Assembly (NCBI GenBank): GCA_019659125.1
Contig: JAIFVX010000001.1
Location: 438,097 to 502,096 of the forward strand
Direction: 5' to 3'
Source of the DNA: Candidatus Pacearchaeota archaeon
GTDB lineage: Archaea > Nanobdellota > Nanobdellia > Pacearchaeales > GW2011-AR1
Length of the DNA: 64,000 bases
In this document: positions 39,701 through 48,853 of the stretch, piece after piece
Position numbering within the stretch: position 1 is the first letter of the stretch
How the letters are laid out: the number at the start of each line of letters is the position of its first letter
Notes under the pieces: model-generated
Database searches by the model: none
What the model was told of the DNA's origin: nothing
What the model saw: the letters and a program-made list of their open reading frames with translations, nothing else
Position numbers and translations under genes: made by a program

Positions 39701-40184
39701 CTGCAGATCTGATAGGACCCGAATAGTAGGGTGCAAGATAATCCCCTCCATCGGCTGTTTTCTTAATTTTAAGTTGTATGAACCCCTCTATAGGGGAAGA
39801 GACATACCCTAGTGTCAAATATCCTATAGCAATCCGTATCCCTGCCTCAACTGCTTCGAGATGATCTTTAAACTTGCAGAAGGTCTCCTTTGCAACCTCT
39901 TCGGCAATTTTTAGCGAGACTGCAGGATCAAGATTTCCATATTCCTTTTCAAGCTCGAGAATTCTAGCAACAAGTCGAGGATCCATGACTTGAGGATAAA
40001 GAACTGAGACAAGTCCAACAACCCGCTCTGCTAAAGAAGTTGCAACGGGAATCTCAACGTCTGAAACAGGGTCAAATCCCTTCTTTCGTGCCTCGCGTGC
40101 TGCATCATAGCTCTTTTTCACTTCCTGCTCTAGATTTTGGAAATAGTCTTTAATATTCACGATTAAGTTCCTCCTCAATGCCAA
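36717..40184 (-). CDS. polC: DNA polymerase D large subunit (DP2), no intein apparent
   Basis: [73 protein letters not shown], zinc ribbons. Confidence 0.97.
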   Translation of the reverse strand: [1155 protein letters not shown]

Positions 40185-41709
40185 AGTCTAACAATTTTAA
40201 TTCCCTGGATTTCAAGTTGAGTACGGCGACCTTGCAAGGATCAGGTATATTTCCTATCTTTTCCTCGAAAGGCGTCTGCGATTGCCAACAGCTTCCGGTA
40301 ATGATAAGCACCCCATTATAATTCTCTATATCCATCCTATGAACCTCTCCCGTACACAAGACGTCGGGAACTTCGGAAATAACCAAGGGATCATATTCAA
40401 TGTTAGGGATATACACAACCGAAGAATGTGGTGGGGCAAGATGTCTTCTCTTAAGCATATGCCTTACTGCCTTTGCAGGAGTCCTATGGGCCTTCATCTC
40501 ACGTAACTCCTTGATCTCGTTGATGAAAGTGTGGATGCTTGCCCCATGATACATTAAAACCTTGAATTCCTTGTCTTTCTCAAGAAGTTTTATCAGTGCA
40601 GGATTAGTAACAAGCACAAGATTTTCAATGGCATATAAGGGGCCCGCATATCGTTTATCAATGAGTGGTTGCGGCTCTGCTACCCGCGCTGCATCGTGTT
40701 GGCCTGGACACATAAACATGGTAATGTGTTTAGGCACACGTGAGAGGTATGATGCAAGCAACGTATACTGCTCCTTCATACTTTTTAAGCTAAGGACGGA
40801 TTCCTGCCCTGGAAAAATTCCTACCCCGTCAACATTGTCTCCGACAAAGAAAATATACCTTAGCTTTTTCGCAACCTCATGATCACTTTCGACCCAGTCA
40901 ATGAATTGCGTGAAACTTTTTCCCAGATGACGGTCACTTCCACAATGAATATCTGATAGGAAGGCAACCGATATATCCTCATCAAATTTTGTCTTCTCTG
41001 GAATAAGTGCATCAGGAAAAAATATGTCTTGGATAAAGAGCATGTCCCTGCTCCCTGAAGCTCTTATCCCTACTACATCATCAAGTTGAAGCTCATCAGC
41101 TTTCTCAAATACATCCGCTCGGTCAGCCTTAACCAAAGTGCTTACTTTTCCTGTCAAGTCCTCAAAGACAATGATAAGGTTCTTGTTCTTTGTAACCCTT
41201 TTCTCACTGACCATGGCAATGATGCTTAAGCTTTGCCGCTCACTAGATATTTTATTGATAGAAATAAGATTTGTCAATTCAGGCCTTCTCATGAGGATTT
41301 TCTGCAGCTGCTGGTATCGTGACCTGAAATGCCCTGTAAAGTCGCCGACCTCAATTTTCTTGTCAGGTTTCGTGTCAGCATAAAATATCCTGTAATTTTG
41401 GCTGCGAGTTTCAGGAGCTTTAGGGACGACTGAGTTCTCCTTCCGTATCTCAAGACTTAGGCCGAATTTGATAAAGGTGTTCTCAAGAATATTCTTGTCA
41501 TTTCCAGGTAAATCTCTGACAAAGCTTTGTACATATTCATAATTCTTACTTAATACCGACTTTGTGATGACTTTTTGCCCCGATAGTCTTTCGACGCTCT
41601 CAAGGAAGGCTTTGGCGACACCTGCATCAATACTGCTAACCAAGTCGAATATTTCCTTTTCAAGAAGAAGCCCCCTATCTTTAATGACTTGTAGAAGTTC
41701 TTGATTCAT
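40150..41709 (-). CDS. polB: DNA polymerase D small subunit (DP1)
   Basis: Phosphoesterase motifs FLSDIHCGSDRHLGKSF, VGDNVDGVGIFPGQ, CPGQHDAAR, CTGEVHR; overlaps DP2 start. Confidence 0.95.
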   Translation of the reverse strand: MNQELLQVIKDRGLLLEKEIFDLVSSIDAGVAKAFLESVERLSGQKVITKSVLSKNYEYVQSFVRDLPGNDKNILENTFIKFGLSLEIRKENSVVPKAPETRSQNYRIFYADTKPDKKIEVGDFTGHFRSRYQQLQKILMRRPELTNLISINKISSERQSLSIIAMVSEKRVTKNKNLIIVFEDLTGKVSTLVKADRADVFEKADELQLDDVVGIRASGSRDMLFIQDIFFPDALIPEKTKFDEDISVAFLSDIHCGSDRHLGKSFTQFIDWVESDHEVAKKLRYIFFVGDNVDGVGIFPGQESVLSLKSMKEQYTLLASYLSRVPKHITMFMCPGQHDAARVAEPQPLIDKRYAGPLYAIENLVLVTNPALIKLLEKDKEFKVLMYHGASIHTFINEIKELREMKAHRTPAKAVRHMLKRRHLAPPHSSVVYIPNIEYDPLVISEVPDVLCTGEVHRMDIENYNGVLIITGSCWQSQTPFEEKIGNIPDPCKVAVLNLKSRELKLLDFGIEEELNREY

Positions 41710-42911
41710 CGTTGAAGTGAGTTGTCGAGTATTTCTTGTGCCTTCTCTTTTATCTCAGGAGCAAGCATGAGCTTTATTTCACGTGTTCTTCCCTGCCTGC
41801 CTTTACTGATGACTCTAGCATTAATAATGCCCAACATATCAAATTCGGCAAGTATGTCGGATACTCTCCGTTGTGTCAAGACCTCATTCTTACTGCTTTC
41901 ACATATTTCCTGATACGTATTGTAGACATCGCCGGTGAATATTCCTTCAGGATCATTTTTCCTCTCAAGTTTCATAATCGCGGCAAGGACAAGCTGGAAT
42001 TGCTTAGGTTCACTCTCTATAATATCAAGCATCTTGTCCTTTTCTATCTTTTGATTTGCTGCATCAATATGCTCAAGAAGTATTTTTTTGCTTCGTTCTC
42101 GTTCTGCAAGCTCGCCGGCGACCCTTAACAAATCAAGAGCTCTTCGTGCATCTCCGTGCTCTCGTGCAGCATAGGCAGCGCACTTAGCAATCACTCCCTC
42201 TTGAACAACTCCCTCCTTGAATGCCATATCTGATCGCTCACGTAATATATCTTGTAGTTGGAGAGCATTATAAGGAGAGAAAACAAGTTCCTCCTCACCA
42301 AGAGAACTTTTTACTCGTGGATCCAAATCATCCATAAATGTCAGGCTGTTACTGATGCCTATGATACTTATCTGTGCGTTCCGTAGTTCAGAATTCATCC
42401 GCGTTAGAGTATAAATGAAATTATCTGATATCTTTTTAACTGCCTGGTCGATTTCATCAAGGACAATGAGGATCATCTGTTTCTTACTATCTATGATATC
42501 AACGAATTTAGTGTAAACAGCATCAGTGGGAAGCCCTGTTGCAGGTACACTGCCGCCAAGTTCACTGATTAGTTCGGCAATGATCCTATACTCCGTATCT
42601 GCAACCTTCTTCATTTTGCAATTAATATATAGAAACTTTAAGTGATCCTTGTCTAATTCTCGCAGTTTAGCAAGAATTCTGTTCCCTACATGAAGGACAC
42701 TTAGTGTTTTCCCAGTGCCTGTCTTGCCGTAGACAAATAGATTGCTTACTCTCTCTCCACGTAAGCTAGGAGCAAGGATAGAAGCAACAGCTTGTACCTG
42801 TTCCTCACGATGGGGGATGGTCTCAGGAGTGTAATTTGATTGGAGAACAGTCTTATTTCTAAATAAGTTGTTGCTTACGAATGAGTCAAATATAGTATCG
42901 ATTCGGTCCAT
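41706..42911 (-). CDS. cdc6: Orc1/Cdc6 replication initiator
   Basis: AAA+ Walker A VYGKTGTGKTLSVLHV, VLDEIDQ, wHTH C-terminus TQRRVSDILAEFDMLGIINARVISKGRQGRTREIKL. Confidence 0.96.
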   Translation of the reverse strand: MDRIDTIFDSFVSNNLFRNKTVLQSNYTPETIPHREEQVQAVASILAPSLRGERVSNLFVYGKTGTGKTLSVLHVGNRILAKLRELDKDHLKFLYINCKMKKVADTEYRIIAELISELGGSVPATGLPTDAVYTKFVDIIDSKKQMILIVLDEIDQAVKKISDNFIYTLTRMNSELRNAQISIIGISNSLTFMDDLDPRVKSSLGEEELVFSPYNALQLQDILRERSDMAFKEGVVQEGVIAKCAAYAAREHGDARRALDLLRVAGELAERERSKKILLEHIDAANQKIEKDKMLDIIESEPKQFQLVLAAIMKLERKNDPEGIFTGDVYNTYQEICESSKNEVLTQRRVSDILAEFDMLGIINARVISKGRQGRTREIKLMLAPEIKEKAQEILDNSLQR

Positions 42912-42969
42912 ACTCTTTTTTATATTCTACTTACCATGAAGAACATTATAAACTTATCTGTCTTTGAAG

Positions 42970-43250
42970 CTCTATTTCCACTGGAGATATAAATATCGTC
43001 GAGTAAAACAACATAATCACAATCATTTTTATCCTTCATCTCACACACCCTTATTTCATGTGGAACAAGTATCTTAATTATACTCTATGTTGAATTAACA
43101 TGAACTTACTAACAAACATAATATAACTATTATAATATATATAATATATAATATAAATATTTATAAAAGAAAAATAGAAGAAGAATACCTTCTGAAGACT
43201 ATTTAAACCCTTTTTCTATCTCCAGTGGAAATAAGGGTGTGTGACATAGG
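42970..43250. other. oriC: putative replication origin (ORB-like sites flanking an AT-rich tract)
   Basis: TATCTCCAGTGGAAATAAGGGTGTGTGA (+) near 43218; inverted related copies near 43041 (TCACACACCCTTATTTCATGTGGAAC) and 42973 (TATTTCCACTGGAGATA); TATAATATATATAATATATAATATAAATATTTATAAAAG between; upstream of cdc6. Confidence 0.8.
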
Positions 43251-43312
43251 TAGTGCTATATAGGTGAAAATACCACGGAAAAATTTATATACTGCTTCCT
43301 TGTTAATCGCCT

Positions 43313-43573
43313 ATGGCATTAGAAAAGAGACCACTAAAAGAGTTAATGAGTAAGCTTGTAGTGACTAAAGAAGGCAAGCGTCTTGGATTTGTAAAAGATG
43401 TTACCTTCGAGACAAAAACAGGAGAACTCATCCAGCTTGTTCTAAAGGATGCAACGCCATACACACGAAATCTTAACCTAGAAATGTCTCAAAATAAAGA
43501 AGCACTTATTCCTTACAATACAATCATCGCTATCGGTGATTTTGTCGTCATCTCTGAAGAAGACTTGATGTAA
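43313..43573 (+). CDS. PRC-barrel domain protein
   Basis: LMSKLVVTKEGKRLGFVKDVTFETKTGELIQLVLKD...IPYNTIIAIGDFVVI. Confidence 0.8.
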   Translation: MALEKRPLKELMSKLVVTKEGKRLGFVKDVTFETKTGELIQLVLKDATPYTRNLNLEMSQNKEALIPYNTIIAIGDFVVISEEDLM

Positions 43574-43715
43574 TTGTTACAATTCTAATCCATTCTACAC
43601 TCTATCATTTATCATAAACTATCAACTAGGTTTTTGCTGACACATACAGAACATTATGGATATGTATGTATTATATCATAAAAACCTTTAAAAACAGCTC
43701 TCTCTACTCCACTTT

Positions 43716-44153
43716 ATGCAAATCATAGGATTTAATTTTACTAAAATTGTCGCTACAAAAGAAGGCTCATTTAGTGCAGCCTCTTTGAAAACTAATCCTA
43801 CTATCAATGTAGAGTTCACCTCTATAGAAAAGGACAAGCTGGATCTCCTTAAGGACAATGAGATAGTACGGGTATCATTCAAGTTTTCTGTTGCCTATGG
43901 TGAGTCTAGAGACAAGCCAGATGCAGAGATCCTCATGGAAGGCTTCATTGTTCTTTCACTAGATAAGAATCAATCAAAAGACATCTTGAAAAACTGGAAG
44001 AAAAAGATGGTTGCCCCTCCATTGCAGATGAATCTCTCAAATATAGTCTTAAAGCGCTGCACAATAAAGGCCTTAGTACTCGAAGAGGAATTAAATCTCC
44101 CTACTCATATAAGGCTTCCTCAATTACGCATGCAGCCAAAACCGGAAGATTAG
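43716..44153 (+). CDS. hypothetical protein, possibly SecB-like fold
   Basis: Beta-rich FNFTKIVATKEG...INVEFTSIEKD...VRVSFKFSVAYG...AEILMEGFIVLSLDK; fold call tentative. Confidence 0.4.
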   Translation: MQIIGFNFTKIVATKEGSFSAASLKTNPTINVEFTSIEKDKLDLLKDNEIVRVSFKFSVAYGESRDKPDAEILMEGFIVLSLDKNQSKDILKNWKKKMVAPPLQMNLSNIVLKRCTIKALVLEEELNLPTHIRLPQLRMQPKPED

Positions 44154-44854
44154 ATATCTTTTAATCTTCCAAAATCTAGAACGCTAAGATCTTCTCCTAC
44201 AACCTTGACACGGAACCTGCTGAATGATATGTCCCATGCTAAAGGGATAGTCCCTTCACGGGGATCGCTCCCTTCATTGATATCAAGGAAACTCGGTACG
44301 ACAATAACTGTTCTTCCCTTATATTCTCCCTCCAGAAAACACTTATACTTCTCGCTTTTCACACCCTCAGTGAGAGTGATGGCTGGGTGGACATGGCCTA
44401 CAATCCAGTGGGTTATTTTTCTGTCATGGATTTCTTCAAAATCCTTATCTCCATGAAGAAAGCAATACCCATCAGAGATATAGAAATCTAAGATTTTTAT
44501 TCCCCTGTCCCGGGCAATGAACTCTAGAACCGCATCATGATTCCCTCGGACAATAATGACCTCACGAGCATGTTCTTTAAGGTAGTCGAGCAGTTTCAAG
44601 AGATCGGTTCTTTCCTGCTTCAAGATGGCTCCAAATTCGTGTTTGACATCACCTAAGAGAACGACCTTGTCTACCATTCCCAAACCTTCAAATATCCTTT
44701 CAAGCTCTGATAACATCTCCTTGAACTGTGTCCGTAAAACAAACACTCCATGTTTATTAAGTGCCTCTTCATATCCCAGGTGGAGATCTCCTACTGCAAG
44801 TATTTTCTTTCCTTTCTCCTCGATATAGAGGCATTTCCCTCGATAATGTATCAT
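44150..44854 (-). CDS. ICC-like metallophosphoesterase (COG1407-type)
   Basis: LAVGDLHLGYEEAL, LLGDVKHEF, VRGNHDAVL, HGDKD, VGHVHPAI. Confidence 0.9.
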   Translation of the reverse strand: MIHYRGKCLYIEEKGKKILAVGDLHLGYEEALNKHGVFVLRTQFKEMLSELERIFEGLGMVDKVVLLGDVKHEFGAILKQERTDLLKLLDYLKEHAREVIIVRGNHDAVLEFIARDRGIKILDFYISDGYCFLHGDKDFEEIHDRKITHWIVGHVHPAITLTEGVKSEKYKCFLEGEYKGRTVIVVPSFLDINEGSDPREGTIPLAWDISFSRFRVKVVGEDLSVLDFGRLKDI

Positions 44855-44985
44855 ACTATTTTCCTTTGCTTGATATATATAGAACTTGCGGTTTTTCTTT
44901 ATAAACGTCGGGAAAAGTTTATTAACTGACGCGTATTATTTACAATACTACGTCTGCCGTTCTGTTTTTGAAAGGGGGTTTTACT

Positions 44986-45120
44986 ATGATAGAGAATAAA
45001 TACAAATATAAGCGTATTGAAATCGAAGAAACCGCTGATACTGAAGAGGAAGATATCCTACCTGATTCGGCTTCAATTGAATCAGTTGATGAATCAGTTG
45101 AAGAGACCGAGGACTTCTAA
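44986..45120 (+). CDS. small acidic protein (44 aa), not in the ORF track
   Basis: MIENKYKYKRIEIEETADTEEEDILPDSASIESVDESVEETEDF; GGGGG-type RBS upstream. Confidence 0.5.
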   Translation: MIENKYKYKRIEIEETADTEEEDILPDSASIESVDESVEETEDF

Positions 45121-45168
45121 TTGTTAACTGGTGGAATTTTTTTTCCGAGCGAAGTATTAGTGATAAAT

Positions 45169-47754
45169 CTAATTCTTCTTTTCCTTTATGATGTTCATGT
45201 GAATTTCATGCATTCGTTTAAGGAAGCTCGCCTTATCTTCCATCTTGATGAGATCGCTCCTTCCCTGAAGAACAAGACTTAATCCAAAGGGGGACACGAT
45301 AGGGGTGATGACTTTCTTTATTTTAACATCCCCTTTCTCGATCCATCGCAATACTTTTTCAGCATTCTGAACATCCATCAGATCTTCAAGCACCTCTCTC
45401 CGTGCCTCACGGAGGATAGGAAAGTCATCACTTATTTTTTTAATTGCTGCAAACAGGAACATGGAGTGCATCTGCTGTCTTCCTACACTTTTTTCCCTTC
45501 CCTTGTAGTTTCGCAAGATCATAAGGCTTCTAGATGCGCAGTGCCTGAATCGTCTTTTTAAGATATCAGTCTTTTCAATCGCAAGCTTAAGGATATCTCG
45601 GAGCTTATCGGACTTAACTCCATTAAGGATCTTGTTTTCGTCAAGTTTTTCTCCTGCCAGAAAGAATCCATTGTCAGAGATACCCATCTCTACATCTCTA
45701 TACCGTAATTCTGCGGCTGCATAGGCATAGGCCCGTGCAAGCGCATCGTTTACTCGCCTCCCATACATGCTGTGGAACACTAAAAACTCCTTTTCTTCCT
45801 TGAATTTTTCAATCAAGAGGGTCTTTTCATCAGGTAACTCTGAGAAGTCCTGCTGTTGCTTGAAATAGTCATAGATTTCCTCTGCAATATCCTTGCCAAC
45901 ATACAAATATTCTTGAAGAAATGCAAGAGCCTCATCTCTCTTCCCTAGTCTCTCTTTTACAAGTCTCCTTAATCTTCCAATACTAACCCCTACATCAAAG
46001 TGTAGGGGAAGCATCTCGCTAAACCATGAGGGAATCGTAGGACTGCGGCTGACTTGTGTTTTTACATATGCTTTCATCCCTTTCGCATAAAGATACTGAT
46101 ACTTGTGACCTCCTAGTACAAACACATCTCCTCGTTTCATACGTTCGAGGAAGTTCTCATCGATCTTTCCTACTGTTTCTCCTTTATGACTTCCATCCTG
46201 TGCAACAACCGAGATGAAGCTTTCTTCTGGGATTGTTCCTACATTTGTCATATAGATGACTCTGGCCATCTTCCCACGCTTTCCTACTTGTTTCGTCTTC
46301 TCATCATACCATATCTTAGCATAGACATTTCTGTGTTCTAAGGCGTAGTCTCCAGCGAGATAGCTTAAGACTGCGTAAAAGTCATCTTTAGTTAGCTTTT
46401 CATAGCAATAACTCTTCCTGATAGTCTTAAGCATATCATCTACATTCCATATTTTAGTGATTGCCATGCCAAATATCTGCTGTGCAAGCACATCTAATGC
46501 ATTTTTAGGGATCTCTGCCTGATCGATCTTCTTTTCAATCATTTCTTTCATCAAAATCGCGCATTCAACAAGGTCATCTCGATCCATCACTAAGAACTTT
46601 CCTCTTGGATTATCATGAAGCTTATGCCCTGCTCTTCCAATTCTCTGTAATGCCCTGGAAACGCTTTTGGGAGATCTAATCATGACAACAATATCAACGC
46701 TTCCGATGTCTATTCCCAGCTCTAGACTTGTAGAGGTCACAACAACCTTCAATTCACCCTTTCGTAACTTATCCTCAATCTCAAATCTTCTTTCCTTACT
46801 CATAGAGCTGTGATGTGCCCCAATAAGCCCGACATATTTTCCAGGGAAATATAGATCTAGATGATGAACAATCCTTTCAGTAGCAGCTCGTGTGTTAGTA
46901 AAAATCAGCGTAGTCCGATTGGATTGGACAATGTCATCCAAAAGCTTATACAATTTCCTCTGATTCTCAGCATTTTCTGCCTCAAGAATGCTCTCTCCAG
47001 GAAAGTCAAGACTAATTTCAATCTTCTTGAGCAGCTTTACATCAGCAATCAGGCAATCCCGGCCATTTCCTACAAGGAACCGTGCAATCTCCTCTAGAGG
47101 AGAGATGGTAGCGCTAAGGCCGATACGAACAGGTTCTATTAAGCTTATATCGCACAATCTTTCCAAGGTTAATGTAAGGTAGACTCCTCTCTTATTAGTC
47201 AGTGCATGGATTTCATCAAGGACAATGAACTCTAATGCAGCCATTTTCTCTACAAATTTTCCTGTCGTAAGGACAATGGCAAGTGTTTCGGGAGTTGTGA
47301 CAAGAATATGTGGTGTTTTACGGAGCATTTTAGCTCTGTCCTTAGGACTTGTATCTCCAGTACGAAGACCAACTCGTATATCTTGCATTTCCATTCCTTT
47401 TTTCTTTGTAAGCTCTTGGATTTCCTCCAATGGTTGGATAAGATTGACATAGATGTCATTGGAGAGGGCCTTTAAGGGGCTTACATAGACAGCATATATT
47501 TTTTCCTCTAACTCTTTCTTGAGAGCGAGCCCGACCATGTAATTGATGATACCTAAGAATGCAGTCAGCGTCTTCGTACCTCCTGTCGGAGCCGATACAA
47601 GAATGTTTTTCCTATCATAGATATTCTTCACCCCGTAAAGCTGTGTCTTGGAGAAGTCTTTGAACTTGCCAAAAAACCATTCAGATACGACTGGGTGGAG
47701 AGTGTTCTTCACCTCCGAAGATGTATGTGGTTCTATAAAATTAATCTCAGCCAT
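45169..47754 (-). CDS. Lhr-like DEAD/DEAH-box helicase
   Basis: SAPTGGTKTLTAFLGI, VLDEIHAL, GLSATISP, TSLELGIDIGSVDIVVMIRSPKSVSRALQRIGRAGH. Confidence 0.93.
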   Translation of the reverse strand: MAEINFIEPHTSSEVKNTLHPVVSEWFFGKFKDFSKTQLYGVKNIYDRKNILVSAPTGGTKTLTAFLGIINYMVGLALKKELEEKIYAVYVSPLKALSNDIYVNLIQPLEEIQELTKKKGMEMQDIRVGLRTGDTSPKDRAKMLRKTPHILVTTPETLAIVLTTGKFVEKMAALEFIVLDEIHALTNKRGVYLTLTLERLCDISLIEPVRIGLSATISPLEEIARFLVGNGRDCLIADVKLLKKIEISLDFPGESILEAENAENQRKLYKLLDDIVQSNRTTLIFTNTRAATERIVHHLDLYFPGKYVGLIGAHHSSMSKERRFEIEDKLRKGELKVVVTSTSLELGIDIGSVDIVVMIRSPKSVSRALQRIGRAGHKLHDNPRGKFLVMDRDDLVECAILMKEMIEKKIDQAEIPKNALDVLAQQIFGMAITKIWNVDDMLKTIRKSYCYEKLTKDDFYAVLSYLAGDYALEHRNVYAKIWYDEKTKQVGKRGKMARVIYMTNVGTIPEESFISVVAQDGSHKGETVGKIDENFLERMKRGDVFVLGGHKYQYLYAKGMKAYVKTQVSRSPTIPSWFSEMLPLHFDVGVSIGRLRRLVKERLGKRDEALAFLQEYLYVGKDIAEEIYDYFKQQQDFSELPDEKTLLIEKFKEEKEFLVFHSMYGRRVNDALARAYAYAAAELRYRDVEMGISDNGFFLAGEKLDENKILNGVKSDKLRDILKLAIEKTDILKRRFRHCASRSLMILRNYKGREKSVGRQQMHSMFLFAAIKKISDDFPILREARREVLEDLMDVQNAEKVLRWIEKGDVKIKKVITPIVSPFGLSLVLQGRSDLIKMEDKASFLKRMHEIHMNIIKEKKN

Positions 47755-47846
47755 AAATCACCTAAAACAAGCATTCTAGAGCACAAATCAAATGTTTTAA
47801 ACCTATCGATATCAACCTTTAAATAAAACGACCTATACCCTACTAT

Positions 47847-48158
47847 ATGCCTAAGATATCTCAACAGAAGAAAGATAAGATTTCAGAGCAGATACTTCAT
47901 TACCTCTTTAGCATCACGCCAGAGATGAAGTTCACAGCCCAGATAGCCGATGAAATAGCTCGGGATGAGGAGTTCACCAAGAAGATCCTCAATGATCTCA
48001 TGCAGAAGAACCTTGTCATTCCTATAACTAAGAACAAAGATGGTACCCAGTACGTCCAACGACAGCGCTGGAGATTATCAAATGATGCGTTTGAGGCGTA
48101 TAAGAGGCAGCAACCATCACCTTCATCTATAAACGCCTTCGAAGACAACAATATTTAA
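47847..48158 (+). CDS. winged-helix-like DNA-binding protein
   Basis: KISEQILHYLFSITPEMKFTAQIADEIARDEEFTKKILNDLMQKNLVIPI. Confidence 0.6.
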   Translation: MPKISQQKKDKISEQILHYLFSITPEMKFTAQIADEIARDEEFTKKILNDLMQKNLVIPITKNKDGTQYVQRQRWRLSNDAFEAYKRQQPSPSSINAFEDNNI

Positions 48159-48181
48159 ATCATCATACGATAAAGAAATCT

Positions 48182-48853
48182 ATGGATCCCATTAAAGAAG
48201 CCTTTACAAAAGCAAAAGAAGACATTAACGAGCTGAGAATTCAAATAGAAATCCTTACCCAGACTGTGGAAGACATTAAACGAACTTTATACCAACAGAT
48301 CCAGGATACAAAGCAGACAACCCAACAGATAACTCCAACAATTAACACGAACCCAACAGATAACCTGCCTCTAGAAGGCGTAAAAACATCAAATATGAGC
48401 ACTTCCACAGGAAATAGGGGGGTTCCAACAGACAGACAGACAGACAGACAGACAGACCAACACATCCCTTCCAACACAAAAATCCTTTATAAAGCGGACA
48501 CAAACACACAGAATATCAATCATATAGAACGGGTTTCCCAGGTTCTTGAGTCCCTCGACGCTATAAAGAAAGAATTACGCGTAAAATTCAAGAGGTTAAC
48601 TCAGCAGGAAATGCTTATTTTCTCGACGATATACCAGCTTGAAGAGGAGAATGGCAGCGTCGACTATCCACAGGTAGCTGCCAAGTTAGGTCTTTCAGAA
48701 AGCTCGATCCGGGACTATGTCCAGAAGATCATCAAAAAGGGTATCCCTATCACAAAAACGAAGGAAAACAACAAGAAAATCATTCTTTCATTGCTTCCCG
48801 ATTTCAAGCGCCTAGCCTCACTTGAGACTATTTTATCCCTTCGAGAGCTGTAA
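48182..48853 (+). CDS. HTH regulator with repeat-containing linker
   Basis: C-terminal HTH RLTQQEMLIFSTIYQLEEENGSVDYPQVAAKLGLSESSIRDYVQKIIKKG; linker TDRQTDRQTDQ encoded by CAGA repeats. Confidence 0.65.
   Translation: MDPIKEAFTKAKEDINELRIQIEILTQTVEDIKRTLYQQIQDTKQTTQQITPTINTNPTDNLPLEGVKTSNMSTSTGNRGVPTDRQTDRQTDQHIPSNTKILYKADTNTQNINHIERVSQVLESLDAIKKELRVKFKRLTQQEMLIFSTIYQLEEENGSVDYPQVAAKLGLSESSIRDYVQKIIKKGIPITKTKENNKKIILSLLPDFKRLASLETILSLREL
48429..48456. repeat. (CAGA)7 tetranucleotide microsatellite inside coding sequence
   Basis: Direct reading: seven uninterrupted CAGA units. Confidence 0.95.

Noticed and set aside
48429-48456. Possible CRISPR or VNTR array
   Set aside because: Simple 4-bp tandem repeat with no spacers
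48241-48477. Minus-strand ORF MLEGMCWSVCLSVCLSVGT... across the CAGA repeat
   Set aside because: Antisense to the HTH gene; its apparent Cys/Ser repeat is just the reverse reading of the tetranucleotide repeat
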